Below, piece after piece: positions 49,863-62,133 of a DNA stretch of 64,000 nucleotides (position 1 is its first letter; every line of letters begins with the position of its first letter). The DNA comes from Alphaproteobacteria bacterium (GTDB taxonomy: Bacteria > Pseudomonadota > Alphaproteobacteria > Reyranellales > Reyranellaceae): assembly GCA_016869975.1 (NCBI GenBank), contig VGCZ01000005.1, forward strand, positions 1-64,000, in the 5' to 3' direction. The notes beneath the pieces are model-generated. The model worked only from the letters and a program-made list of their open reading frames with translations, did no database searches and was not told the origin of the DNA. Made by a program: the position numbers and the translations under genes.

Positions 49863-50585
49863 TCACTCCGCTGCCAGCGCGGCCATCTCCAGGCGGCGTC
49901 GGCCGATCTCGGTCTCGGTGCGCATCAGCACCAGGGTGACGAACAGCATGAAGAAGGCCACCGCCATCACCAGCAGCGGGATCAGGATGCTGGAATGGAT
50001 GGTCGTGCCGCCGAGCTTCATGACAGAGGCCGGCTGATGCAGCGTGTTCCACCAATCGACCGAGAACTTGATGATCGGCAGGTTGATCACGCCGACCAGC
50101 GCCAGGATCGCCGCCGCCTTGTCGCCGCGCTCGGGTGAATCGAAGGCGCGGCTGAGCGCGATATGGCCGAGGAACAGGAAGAACAGGACCAGCATCGAGG
50201 TCAGGCGCGCGTCCCACACCCACCAGGTGCCCCACATCGGCCGGCCCCAGAACGAGCCGGTGATCAGACAGGTGGCGGCGAAGGCGGCGCCGACTGGTGC
50301 CGCGGCACGCGCCATCAGCGCGGCCAGCGGATGCTTCCAGACCAGGAGCGCGGCGCCCAGCCCGGCGAGAAAGGCGTAGCCGGCCATCGACCACCACGCC
50401 GCCGGCACGTGCACGAACATGATGCGCACGGTCTCCTTCTGCTGGTAATCGGGCGGCGCCACGAAGAACGCCATGTACAACCCGACCAGCAGCAGGATCG
50501 CCGTCAGCCCGGCGCTCCACGGCAGAGCGCGGGCGCTGAAGCGCTGGAACCGCGCTGGATTGGCCAATGCGTGCATGCCCGCCAT
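49863..50585 (-). CDS. ccmC: Heme transporter subunit CcmC
   Basis: Six-helix inner-membrane protein of 240 residues that loads heme onto CcmE. The tryptophan-rich signature is PMWGTWWVWDARLTSMLVLFFLFLG near residue 120, and the periplasmic His ligands are expected around MFVHVPAAWWSMAGY (near residue 58) and VDWWNTLHQPASV (near residue 178). Length and motifs are standard. It follows ccmB by 33 bases. Confidence 0.97.
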   Translation of the reverse strand: MAGMHALANPARFQRFSARALPWSAGLTAILLLVGLYMAFFVAPPDYQQKETVRIMFVHVPAAWWSMAGYAFLAGLGAALLVWKHPLAALMARAAAPVGAAFAATCLITGSFWGRPMWGTWWVWDARLTSMLVLFFLFLGHIALSRAFDSPERGDKAAAILALVGVINLPIIKFSVDWWNTLHQPASVMKLGGTTIHSSILIPLLVMAVAFFMLFVTLVLMRTETEIGRRRLEMAALAAE

Positions 50586-50618
50586 GAACGCGATCCTCCG
50601 CCGCCTATTCCGTCCTGT

Positions 50619-51284
50619 CTACTCGACCGCCTGCCGCAGCGCCGCCGCGATCGCCCAGGGCGTGCTGGCCAGCGCCACCAGGAAGAAGGCCGCCAGCAGC
50701 ACCAGCGCGTTGGACGAGCCCGCGCCGCCGGCCAGCGCCTCGACCGCGCCGACGCCGAAGATCAGCACCGGCACCGCCAGCGGCAACACCAAGAGCGACA
50801 TCAACGCGCCGCCGCGCCGCGCACCCAGGGTCAACGCCGCGCCCAGCCCGCCCAGCAAGGACAGGCTGGGTGTGCCCAGCAGCAGTGATACGGCCAGCAC
50901 GGCGATTTGCGATCCATCCAGCCCGAACAGCAAGCCCAGTGCGGGTGACATCAGCGTGAGCGGCAGGCCGCCGGTCAACCAATGCGCCAGGCATTTGGCC
51001 AGCGCCGCCAGCTCCAGCGGCAGCGGCGCCAGCACCAGATGCTCCAGCGAGCCGTCGACGAGGTCTTCGGCGAACAACCGGTCGAGCGACAGCATGGCGG
51101 CGAACAGGGCGGCGACCCACAGCACGCCCGGGCCGATGCGCTGGAGAATCTGCGGCTCCGGCCCGACGCCCAGCGGAAAAAGGCTGGCGGCCAGCAGGAA
51201 GAACGCCAGCACCAGCAACACATCGCCCGGCCGCCGCCAGGCCGTCAGCAGGTCGCGCGCGACCAAGTGGCGGAACCGGGTCAT
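50619..51284 (-). CDS. ccmB: Heme exporter permease CcmB
   Basis: Polytopic permease of 221 residues, partner of the CcmA ATPase in the complex that releases heme-loaded CcmE from CcmC. The N-terminus RDLLTAWRRPGDVLLVLAFFLLA and the segment FAEDLVDGSLEHLVLAPLPLELAALAKCLAHWL near residue 70 are typical of CcmB, as is the Gly-rich GTPSLSLLGGLGAALTLGARRGGAL near residue 135. Six hydrophobic segments are present. It follows ccmA by 52 bases. Confidence 0.95.
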   Translation of the reverse strand: MTRFRHLVARDLLTAWRRPGDVLLVLAFFLLAASLFPLGVGPEPQILQRIGPGVLWVAALFAAMLSLDRLFAEDLVDGSLEHLVLAPLPLELAALAKCLAHWLTGGLPLTLMSPALGLLFGLDGSQIAVLAVSLLLGTPSLSLLGGLGAALTLGARRGGALMSLLVLPLAVPVLIFGVGAVEALAGGAGSSNALVLLAAFFLVALASTPWAIAAALRQAVE

Positions 51285-51336
51285 GACTCGCTACTCCCTG
51301 CCCCCGCCAGCGGGGCAAGGGAACGGCACAACGCCC

Positions 51337-51987
51337 TCACGACCAGTCCTCCGCCAAGGCGTCTGCCGACGGTGCGAATTCCCCGAGGTCGATCGGTCGT
51401 GCGCTGGGCAGGTGAATGTCGCCGTGGGTGGAGATCACCGCCAGGCCGCCGCTTTTCATGTGCTCGCGCAGCGTCAGATGCAGGGCGCCGCGCGAGGGCT
51501 CGTCGAGACCGGCGGCGGGCTCGTCGAGCAGCCAGATCGGCGCGCCGCTCAGCATCACCCGCGCCAAAGCCGCGCGGCGGCGTTGGCCGGCGGAGAGATA
51601 ACGGCCGGGCCGGTCGGCGATGGCGGTTAGATCGAAGCGGCCGAGCGCGTGGTCGAGGCTGTCCAACCGGCCTTTGCGCAGAAGCTGGGCACCGGCGAGA
51701 GACTCACGCACCGTGAGGTCGGGCTTGATCGCGTCGGCATGGCCCAGCCAGGCCAGCGCCAGCCGCCAGGCCTCGGGCTGCTCGGCGACCTCGATTCCCG
51801 TCCAGGTCAGGCTGCCGCGCAGGCGCGGCGTCATCAGCGCCAGCAGGCGCAGCAGGCTGGACTTGCCCGACCCGTTGCGGCCGGTCAGCAGCAGCGCCTC
51901 GCCCTGCTCCAGGCCGAAGCCGAGGCCGGTGAAGACCAGTCGCCCGCCGCGGCGGCAGGCGAGGTTTTCAGCGTTAAGGGCGGGCAT
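51337..51987 (-). CDS. ccmA: Heme exporter ATP-binding protein CcmA
   Basis: ABC ATPase of 216 residues driving release of heme-loaded CcmE from CcmC. Walker A GRNGSGKSS is at residues 36-44, the ABC signature YLSAGQRRRAALARVML near residue 140, and Walker B IWLLDEPAAGLDEPS near residue 160, with the switch His in AVISTHGDIHL. The start at 51987 gives MPALNAENLACRRGGRLVF, the usual CcmA beginning; longer forms upstream lack support. It is the first gene of the nine-gene operon and lies 205 bases from the divergent dnaN. Confidence 0.95.
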   Translation of the reverse strand: MPALNAENLACRRGGRLVFTGLGFGLEQGEALLLTGRNGSGKSSLLRLLALMTPRLRGSLTWTGIEVAEQPEAWRLALAWLGHADAIKPDLTVRESLAGAQLLRKGRLDSLDHALGRFDLTAIADRPGRYLSAGQRRRAALARVMLSGAPIWLLDEPAAGLDEPSRGALHLTLREHMKSGGLAVISTHGDIHLPSARPIDLGEFAPSADALAEDWS

Positions 51988-52063
51988 GCGGCGGGGCGGC
52001 TCGGGGCATGGGTCGAAGGCTGTTTCTAGCACGCCATTCCTGTCGCCAAGCGCCCGAAAAAGC

Positions 52064-52091
52064 TTCGGAAATCGGACCCGCATGGTATAGT
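52064..52091 (+). promoter_or_regulatory. Possible dnaN promoter
   Basis: TATAGT (52086-52091) resembles a -10 box, with TTCGGA (52064-52069) 16 bases upstream as a weak -35 match (3 of 6). It lies about 100 bases before dnaN in the gap to divergent ccmA. I saw no DnaA box there. Tentative. Confidence 0.25.
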
Positions 52092-52192
52092 TCCAGACCG
52101 TTTCCAGCGGCGGCACTCGGCCTCGTGACGAAGCGGTTCCGACCCCTCCCCTGGGGGTCCTCAACGACGTCAGACGGGCGGTCATTTCGACC

Positions 52193-53304
52193 ATGAAACT
52201 CACGATTGAACGGGCTGCTTTGCTGAAGGCTCTGGCCCATGTGCAGAGTGTCGTCGAACGGCGCAACACCATCCCCATCCTCTCCAACGTCCTGCTCAAC
52301 GCCCAGAAGGGCAAGCTGACGCTGTCGGCCACGGATATGGATCTGGCGGTGACGGAAGCGGTCGAGGCCACCGCCGGCAAGACCGGCTCGGTCACGGCGC
52401 CGGCGCACACCATGTACGAGATCGTGCGCAAGCTGCCCGACGGCTCGCAGGTCGAGATCGAGACCGGCGCCAACAGCGACCTCACCATCCGCGCCGGCCG
52501 CTCGCGCTTCACCCTGCAGTGCCTGCCGGTGAGCGATTTCCCCGTCATGAATGAAGGCGACCTACCGCACAAATTCCAGCTCGCCGCCACCGACCTCAAG
52601 CGCGTCGTCGACCGCACGCGCTTCGCGATCTCCACCGAGGAGACGCGGTACTACCTCAACGGCATCTATTTCCACGCCGCCAAGTCGAACCAGACCGACG
52701 TGCTGCGCGGCGTCGCGACCGATGGTCATCGCCTGGCGCGTGTCGAGCTGCCGCTGCCCAAGGGCGCCAGCGAGATGCCCGGCGTGATCGTGCCGCGCAA
52801 GACGGTGGGCGAGCTGCGCAAGCTGATCGAGGAGTCCGACGCGCTGGTCGATATCGAGCTGTCGGAGACCAAGATCCGCTTCGCCTGCGGCCAGATCGTG
52901 CTGACCTCGAAGCTGATCGACGGGACCTTCCCCGACTACGAACGGGTGATCCCGGCCGGCAACGACAAGGAGCTCACGGTTCCCTGCAAGGAGTTCGAGT
53001 CGGCGGTTGATCGTGTCTCGACGATCTCCACCGAGAAGTCGCGCGCCATCAAGCTGGTGCTGGGCAAGAACGGCCTGACCTTGTCGGCCACCAGCCCGGA
53101 CGCCGGCAGCGCCACCGAGGAGCTCGAGGTCGTCTACGACAACGCGCCGATCGAGATCGGATTCAATTCCCGCTATCTGCTGGACATCACCCAGCAGATC
53201 GGCGGCGGTGACGCGCGCTTCCTGATGTCCGACGCCGGCTCGCCCACCATCGTGCGCGACGCCGCCGACGACAGCGCGCTCTACGTGCTCATGCCGATGC
53301 GGGT

Positions 53305-53308
<4 letters not shown>
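52193..53308 (+). CDS. dnaN: DNA polymerase III subunit beta (sliding clamp)
   Basis: Ring-shaped processivity clamp of replication, 371 residues as usual. The three repeated clamp domains are visible: MKLTIERAALLKALAHVQSVVERRNTIPIL at the start, the middle KFQLAATDLKRVVDRTRFAIS near residue 125, and the third with ELTVPCKEFESAVDRVSTISTEKSRAIKLVL near residue 260. The C-terminal YVLMPMRV is the conserved clamp ending that contacts partners. In many bacteria dnaA lies directly upstream; here the neighbour is divergent ccmA. Its stop overlaps the first possible recF start by four bases. Confidence 0.98.
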
Positions 53309-57010
<3,702 letters not shown>

Positions 57011-57016
57011 GGCGTG

Positions 57017-57625
57017 ATGCGGACCTGGCTGGTCGCGGCGCTGATCCTGGCCCTGGCGTCCACCGGGCCCGCGCGGGCGCTCGATCCGCCGGCGCCCGGC
57101 GATCAAACCGTCTCGGCACCGGTGACGCACGCGCCGACCGGATTGAGATTTCCGCCGGCGATCGCCGGTGTCCCTTTCATCCGCTCGATCGACTACGCCC
57201 GCTCGGGCGACGATCCCGGCCTGGGCGTCGGCTACACCTACGGCGTGCCCGGTCGGCTGCTGGTCACCATCTACGTATACGACCTCGGCCGCCGCGCGCC
57301 GGACGGGCATGACTCGGCGATCGTCGCCGCGGCGTTCGAGCAGTCGCTGTCCAGCATCCGGATCGCCGCGACCCGGATCGGTAAGTATCACGACCTGCAG
57401 ATCGAGCCACCGGGCGCTTGCGGCTATGGCGCCGTCACCTTCCGCTGCGTGACTTTCACGGCGATCTCCGCCGATGGGAGCCAGCCGCTGTTCGGCAAGC
57501 TGCTGCTGACGGGATATCGGGGATACTTCCTCAAGCTGCGCGCCGACTGGCGCCGCGACGCGCCCGACGACACCGACGCGGTGGAACGCGTGGTGCAGAC
57601 CTTCGTCGGCACGGCGTTGCGGTGA
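57017..57625 (+). CDS. Secreted hypothetical protein
   Basis: A 202-residue exported protein with no family I recognise. The signal peptide is RTWLVAALILALASTGPARA, cleaved near ALDPP. The mature part includes PFIRSIDYARSGDDPGLGVGYTYG, then VTIYVYDLGRRAPDGHDSA, and CGYGAVTFRCVTFTAIS with two Cys that could form a disulfide. The C-terminus FLKLRADWRRDAPDDTDAVERVV suggests a compact beta-rich fold. The start at 57017 follows GAGG in the gap after gyrB; a GTG three bases earlier is also possible. It may be read through from gyrB. Confidence 0.7.
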   Translation: MRTWLVAALILALASTGPARALDPPAPGDQTVSAPVTHAPTGLRFPPAIAGVPFIRSIDYARSGDDPGLGVGYTYGVPGRLLVTIYVYDLGRRAPDGHDSAIVAAAFEQSLSSIRIAATRIGKYHDLQIEPPGACGYGAVTFRCVTFTAISADGSQPLFGKLLLTGYRGYFLKLRADWRRDAPDDTDAVERVVQTFVGTALR

Positions 57626-57627
57626 TT

Positions 57628-57653
57628 CTCCCCCTGCCCGCGCGCAGGGAGAG
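57628..57653. repeat. G-rich small hairpin, family 2 member
   Basis: CTCCCCCTGC (57628-57637) and GCAGGGAGAG (57644-57653) pair at nine of ten positions around CCGCGC. Related in composition to the hairpins at 59563 and 61547. It lies between the secreted-protein gene and the acetyltransferase gene. Confidence 0.5.
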
Positions 57654-57670
57654 GGAAGTAAGTTGAGCAC

Positions 57671-58447
57671 ATGACAAGTCCCGCCGACATCGCCACCCTC
57701 GAACATCTCGGCTTCAACGCCTGGCCGGCGTTGCGCGTCGTCGTGCAGGGCAACTGGCTGCTGCGCTTCGCCAACGGCTACACCAAGCGCGCCAACTCGG
57801 TGAACGCGCTGGGCCTCGAGCGCGGCGTGCCGGCCCCGGAGCTGGAGCGCCGCGTCGACGCGGCCGAGGCGCTCTACAGGCGGCAGGGCATTGCTTCCAC
57901 CTTCAAGCTCTCACCGCTGATGGATCGCGGGCTCGACGCCGTGCTGGCGGCGCGCGGCTACACCTATCTCGACGATACGCTGATGATGGTCGCCGACCTG
58001 ACGCGGGGGCCGGGCGCGGTGGCGATGCCATCAGGTGTCGATGTCGCCATCGAGCGCGGCGCCGTCTGGTCGCGCACCTACAGCGGCTTCAACAACGTCC
58101 CCGCCGCGCGGCAGTCGATCCACGATCGCATGCTCGACAGCCTCGTGCCGGTGGGCGGCTTCGCGCTGGCGACGGACGATGGCGCGCCGGTCGCCGCCGG
58201 GCTGGGCGTGCTCGAGGGCGAGCATGTCGGGCTGTTCGACATCGTCGCCGACCCGGCGCGCCGCCGCGCCGGGCACGGGCGGCGCGTGGTCGAGGGCATC
58301 ATGGCCTGGGGCAGGGCCTTGGGGGCGACCAAGGCCTATCTCATGGTGGTCGCGGCCAACGCGCCGGCGATCGCGCTCTACGAGCGGTTGGGCTATCGCG
58401 AGGTCTATCGCAGCCACTACCGTATTCCACCGGCGCGACAGAGTTAG
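57671..58447 (+). CDS. GNAT-family N-acetyltransferase
   Basis: A 258-residue acetyl-CoA-dependent acetyltransferase. The acetyl-CoA loop is FDIVADPARRRAGHGRRVVEGIM near residue 195, where the family consensus is R/Q-x-x-G-x-G/A, followed by KAYLMVVAANAPAIALYERLGYREV near residue 223, the typical GNAT C-terminal motif. The N-terminal half (WLLRFANGYTKRANSVNAL) shows that it is the larger two-domain type in which the first half resembles a second, non-catalytic GNAT fold. The acceptor is unknown. It is a single gene between two hairpin elements. Confidence 0.9.
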   Translation: MTSPADIATLEHLGFNAWPALRVVVQGNWLLRFANGYTKRANSVNALGLERGVPAPELERRVDAAEALYRRQGIASTFKLSPLMDRGLDAVLAARGYTYLDDTLMMVADLTRGPGAVAMPSGVDVAIERGAVWSRTYSGFNNVPAARQSIHDRMLDSLVPVGGFALATDDGAPVAAGLGVLEGEHVGLFDIVADPARRRAGHGRRVVEGIMAWGRALGATKAYLMVVAANAPAIALYERLGYREVYRSHYRIPPARQS

Positions 58448-58559
58448 TTGAACCCCGATCACAGGTGAGAATCGCCGCCCGCGCGATTCAATGCCATAGT
58501 TCGCCTCCGCGATGCGGACCGTGAGAGAAGCCGGCATCGCCCCAGGAGGAGACGAACCC

Positions 58560-59549
58560 ATGAAACGCAGGACGCTGATCCATGGCCTTGCCGGTGCGAC
58601 GATCGCCGCGCCGCTGGTGGCGCGCGCCCAGGCGCCGATGACGCTCAACGGCGCGGTGCAGTTCAACGACGACCACGCCTTCACCAAGGCGCTGATGAAG
58701 TTCGAGGAGCTGGTCAAGAAGTACTACGGCAAGCCGATCAACTTCGTCCTGCACAAAAACTCCGCGCTCGGCCTGGAGAAGCAGTATTTCGAGTACATGG
58801 CGCAGGGCAAGGCCGTCGACTACGGCATCGTCTCGCCGGCGCATATGTCGACCTTCTCCAAGGCGGCGCCCTTCATCGACGCGCCCTTCCTGTTCCGCGA
58901 CCTCGCGCACTGGAACAAGGTGCTCGACGCCGACATCCTCAAGCCGGTGGCCGACGAGATCGCGCAGAAGGCCGACGTCATGCTGATCGGCTACGCCGGC
59001 GGCGGCGTGCGCAACATCTTCATCAACAAGCCGATGTCGACCCTGGCCGAAATCAAAGGCCTGAAAGTGCGCGTGCAGGGCGCGCCGATCTGGAGCAGGA
59101 CCTTCGCCGCCGCCGGCATGTCGCCGACGGTGATCGCCTACAATGAAGTCTACAACGCCATCCAGAACAACGTGATCTCCGCCGGCGAGAACGAGGCGGC
59201 GGGCGTCGAGACGATGAAGTTCTTCGAAGTCGCGCCCAACCTGGCGATGACCGAACACGCCATCACCATCCGGCCGATCTGCTTCGCCGGCAAGACCTTC
59301 AAGGCGATGCCCAAGGACCTGCAGGAGGCGGTGCTGAAGGCCGGCAAGGAGGCCGGCAAGCACGGCCGCGACATCGAGAGCTCGGAGGACGCGCAGAAGC
59401 TGGAGGCGATGGAGAAGGCCGGCAAGCTCAAGCGCATCCCGTTCAAGGATCGCGCGCAGATGAAGAAGCTGGTCGATCCGGTCATGGAGGCCTACGCCAA
59501 AGAGATCGGCGCCGACGCCATCTTCGCCAAGATCGTCGCGCTGAACTGA
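58560..59549 (+). CDS. dctP: TRAP transporter periplasmic binding protein (DctP family)
   Basis: Extracytoplasmic solute receptor of 329 residues. The ATG at 58560 follows AGGAGGA and starts a Tat-like signal peptide (KRRTLIHGLAGATIAAPLVARA). The mature sequence shows the DctP fold: LMKFEELVKKYYGKPINFVL, AVDYGIVSPAHMSTFSKAAPFIDAPFLFRD, and IKGLKVRVQGAPIW with the conserved Arg near residue 177 that binds the carboxylate of the ligand in known TRAP receptors. It heads a three-gene operon with the two membrane subunits, separated from them by a hairpin. The ligand is a carboxylate, not further known. Confidence 0.93.
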   Translation: MKRRTLIHGLAGATIAAPLVARAQAPMTLNGAVQFNDDHAFTKALMKFEELVKKYYGKPINFVLHKNSALGLEKQYFEYMAQGKAVDYGIVSPAHMSTFSKAAPFIDAPFLFRDLAHWNKVLDADILKPVADEIAQKADVMLIGYAGGGVRNIFINKPMSTLAEIKGLKVRVQGAPIWSRTFAAAGMSPTVIAYNEVYNAIQNNVISAGENEAAGVETMKFFEVAPNLAMTEHAITIRPICFAGKTFKAMPKDLQEAVLKAGKEAGKHGRDIESSEDAQKLEAMEKAGKLKRIPFKDRAQMKKLVDPVMEAYAKEIGADAIFAKIVALN

Positions 59550-59562
59550 GGCGCGCCCGCGG

Positions 59563-59592
59563 CTCCCTCTCCCCGCAAGCGGGGAGAGGGAG
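59563..59592. repeat. Perfect hairpin in TRAP operon, family 2
   Basis: CTCCCTCTCCCCGC (59563-59576) and GCGGGGAGAGGGAG (59579-59592) form a perfect 14-base stem with loop AA. It lies between dctP and dctQ. Its position after the receptor gene suggests a message-stabilising or attenuating role that makes more receptor than permease. Same family as 61547-61572. Confidence 0.8.
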
Positions 59593-59617
59593 GAAGTGCC
59601 CTCCTGCTGGAATATCG

Positions 59618-60133
59618 ATGTCCCTTCCCGATGCCGCGCCGCGCGGCCTGTGGCGCCGCTTCACCGCCGTCTATGCCCGGTCGCTGACCGTGCTGCTGGC
59701 GCTGTCGGTGGCGATCCTGGTCATCCCCGTCACCCTGCAGATGGTGTCGCGCTACACCGCGCTCATTCCGTCCTACATCTGGACCGAGGAGATGGCGCGC
59801 TTCCTGTTCATCTGGCTGATCCTGATCGGCTCGATGGTGGGCGTGCGCGAGGCCTCGCATTTCGAGGTCGATGTCTGGCCGACCCTGGGTCGGCGCGGCG
59901 AGGCCGCGGTGCGCATCGTGGCGCGGCTGGGCGTGCTGGCGATGGCGCTGGTCTTCGTCGTCGGCGGCTACGCCTTCACCAAGTTCGCCTGGCATCGCAC
60001 GTCGGAGCTGGCCGAACTGCCGCTGTGGCTGATCCATATCGCCTGGCCGATCGCCGGCGTGACCTGGATCGTCTTCCTCGGCGAGCAGTTTCTCGACGAG
60101 CTTGCGGTGCTGTTCGGAGCGCGCCAGCCATGA
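59618..60133 (+). CDS. dctQ: TRAP transporter small permease (DctQ)
   Basis: Small membrane subunit of 171 residues with four membrane helices, as in all DctQ proteins. The segment ALIPSYIWTEEMARFLFIWLILIGSMVGVREASHFEVDVWP near residues 48-88 holds the conserved WTEEMARFLF-WL and the charged EASHFEVD motif. The last helix is PLWLIHIAWPIAGVTWIVFLG. The ATG follows the dctP operon hairpin by 25 bases, and the stop overlaps dctM by four bases (ATGA). Confidence 0.93.
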   Translation: MSLPDAAPRGLWRRFTAVYARSLTVLLALSVAILVIPVTLQMVSRYTALIPSYIWTEEMARFLFIWLILIGSMVGVREASHFEVDVWPTLGRRGEAAVRIVARLGVLAMALVFVVGGYAFTKFAWHRTSELAELPLWLIHIAWPIAGVTWIVFLGEQFLDELAVLFGARQP

Positions 60134-61449
60134 CCGGCAATGTCTTCACGGCGGGCGAGGCGGCGTCGATCCTGTTCGGCGTCTTCTTCGTCCTTCTGAT
60201 CCTGCGCGTGCCGGTGGCCTTCGCGCTCGGCCTGGCCTGCCTGCCGCTGTTCTACTTCGAGCCGCGGCTGTCGGTGATGGCGCTCGCGCAGGAGACTTTC
60301 AACGCTTACAACTCCTTCATCCTGCTGGCGGTGCCGTTCTTCCTGCTGACCGCCAATCTGATGAGCGTCGGCGGCATCACCAACCGCCTGGTGGCGCTGT
60401 CGCGCTCGCTGGTGGGCTGGATGCCGGGCTCGCTAGCGCAGATCAACGTCATGCTCTCGGTGTTCTTCGCCGGCATCTCCGGCTCCTCGACCGCCGACGC
60501 CGCTAGCCAGAGCAAGATCTTCATCGACGCGCAGACCCGCGAGGGCTACGACCTTTCCTTCTCGATCGCCATCACCGCCGTCTCGGCGGTACTCGCCGTG
60601 GTGATGCCGCCCTCGATTCTGATGATCGTCTGGGGCGGGCTGATCTCGACCTCGATCGGCGCGCTTTATCTCGCCGGCGTAATTCCCGCGCTGCTGATCG
60701 CCGGCGCGCAGATGGCGACGGTGCATGTCTACGCGGTGAAGCGCGGATATCCGACCTATCCCTGGGAAGGCTTCCGCGCCCTCTTGTGTGCGCTGTGGAT
60801 CTCGCTGCCGGCGTTGTTCACGCCCTTCATCATCGTCGGCGGCATCCTGCTGGGCTGGTTCACCGCCACCGAATCGGCCTGCGTCGCGGTGCTCTACTCG
60901 GCGCTGCTGTCGATCATCGTCTATCGCGAGATGGGCGCCAAGGAGGTCTATGGCGCGCTGCTTGAGACCGGCAAGCTGGCCTCGGTGGCGCTGTTCTGCA
61001 TCGGCACCGCCTCGGCTTTCGGCTGGCTGCTGGCCTATTACAAGATCCCGCAGGTGCTGCTGGCCGACGTCACGAGCTGGGGCCTGGGCGCGATCGGGGT
61101 GGGCTTCTTCATCGCCTTCGTCTTTCTCATCGTCGGCTGTTTCCTCGACGCCATCCCCGCCATCATCATCGTCGGCACGGTGCTGGAGCCATTGGCCAAG
61201 TCGGCGTCGCTGCACCCCGTGCACTTCGCCATCATCGCGATCGTCTCCCTGGCCTTCGGCTTGGTGACGCCGCCCTACGGGCTCTGCCTGATGGTGTCCT
61301 GCGCCGTGGCCGGCGTGCGGCTGCGATTCGCGCTGAAAGACACGTTGATCATGCTGGTGCCGATGGTCCTGGTGCTGGTGGCGATGATCATCTTCCCCGA
61401 CATCGCGCTCTTCCTGCCCAAGCTCATCGTGCCGCATCTGATGAAGTAA
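60130..61449 (+). CDS. dctM: TRAP transporter large permease (DctM)
   Basis: Main membrane subunit of 439 residues with about 12 helices, carrying out Na+ or H+ coupled uptake. DctM family signatures are present: LRVPVAFALGLACLPLFYFEP near residue 24, SFILLAVPFFLLTANLMSVGGIT near residue 59, and FFAGISGSSTADAASQSKIF near residue 113 (the Gly/Ser-rich membrane hairpin of the family). The later LAFGLVTPPYGLCLMVSCAVAGV near residue 375 is the second such hairpin. The start is the ATG 60130 inside the dctQ stop. It completes a canonical P-Q-M operon. Confidence 0.96.
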   Translation: MTGNVFTAGEAASILFGVFFVLLILRVPVAFALGLACLPLFYFEPRLSVMALAQETFNAYNSFILLAVPFFLLTANLMSVGGITNRLVALSRSLVGWMPGSLAQINVMLSVFFAGISGSSTADAASQSKIFIDAQTREGYDLSFSIAITAVSAVLAVVMPPSILMIVWGGLISTSIGALYLAGVIPALLIAGAQMATVHVYAVKRGYPTYPWEGFRALLCALWISLPALFTPFIIVGGILLGWFTATESACVAVLYSALLSIIVYREMGAKEVYGALLETGKLASVALFCIGTASAFGWLLAYYKIPQVLLADVTSWGLGAIGVGFFIAFVFLIVGCFLDAIPAIIIVGTVLEPLAKSASLHPVHFAIIAIVSLAFGLVTPPYGLCLMVSCAVAGVRLRFALKDTLIMLVPMVLVLVAMIIFPDIALFLPKLIVPHLMK

Positions 61450-61465
61450 CGCCCTTTCCCCCCGC

Positions 61466-61572
61466 GCGGGGAGAGGGTCGGGGTGAGGGGGAGTCTCAGG
61501 TTGGGCAGAGAGGTGGTGCGCCACTCGACTCAGCCCCTCACCCTAACCCTCTCCCCGCTTGCGGGGAGAGGG
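61466..61572. repeat. Compound palindrome between TRAP operon and membrane-protein gene, family 2
   Basis: Arms at 61466-61490 and 61534-61558 pair at 23 of 25 positions (GCGGGGAGAGGGT... against ...CCCTCTCCCCGC). A second perfect hairpin, CCCTCTCCCCGC-TT-GCGGGGAGAGGG (61547-61572), competes for the right arm. It lies between two convergent stops. Confidence 0.78.
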
Positions 61573-61574
61573 AA

Positions 61575-62000
61575 CTACGCCGCCAGCCGGCGCAGCCCCA
61601 GCCACTCGAAGATGGCGAGGTCGGCGACCACGAGCGCCAGGCCGATGATCAGGGCGAAGCCCCAGCCGGTCAGCGTCGGCGCGGCGAGCGCGAGCAGCAG
61701 CGCGCTGCCGGCGACCCAGCCGATATCGGCCCACAGGATCATGCGCGCGAGCGCCAGCGGCATCCGCCCGCGGCTGGCGATGAACCAGCAGATCGCGCCG
61801 AAGCCGATCACGCCGATGCCCAGCAGCAGGATGGCCGTGCCGAGCGGCAGGCCCAGCAATGTGGCCGGGCCGACGACGGTAGCCTGAGCCAGGGAGCCGG
61901 CGAAGAGCGCCAGCGCGGCGCCACTCAGAACGGAGAACGCGGCGTTGCCGTAGAGCGTGCGACGCAGCAGCTGGTCGGGGGATCGCGAAACTTCGGACAT
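61575..62000 (-). CDS. Small membrane protein with four helices, function unknown
   Basis: A 141-residue protein with four hydrophobic segments (about residues 20-40, 50-68, 80-100 and 108-130) and no family I can name with certainty; the layout recalls small DoxX- or DUF-type membrane proteins. The start at 62000 follows GGAGG by five bases, and that ribosome-binding site lies in a longer reading frame beginning ATGGAGG. It is divergent from a helix-turn-helix regulator across 133 bases, and such pairs are often regulator-target couples. It ends two bases from the compound palindrome. Confidence 0.72.
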   Translation of the reverse strand: MSEVSRSPDQLLRRTLYGNAAFSVLSGAALALFAGSLAQATVVGPATLLGLPLGTAILLLGIGVIGFGAICWFIASRGRMPLALARMILWADIGWVAGSALLLALAAPTLTGWGFALIIGLALVVADLAIFEWLGLRRLAA

Positions 62001-62133
62001 CTCAACCTCCATGCGCCTTCCGTTAGGCGTAACCCCAAACTGGGCCGTCGGCGTCGGCATCTCAAATACGTGGGAGGTAATCGCCAGCGCGATGCCACGG
62101 TGCTACCTGATGGACGATCTGGAGGAGTGTCCC

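Noticed and set aside
51988-52192. Possible replication origin upstream of dnaN
   Set aside because: I found no DnaA box, no AT-rich stretch and no dnaA beside it.
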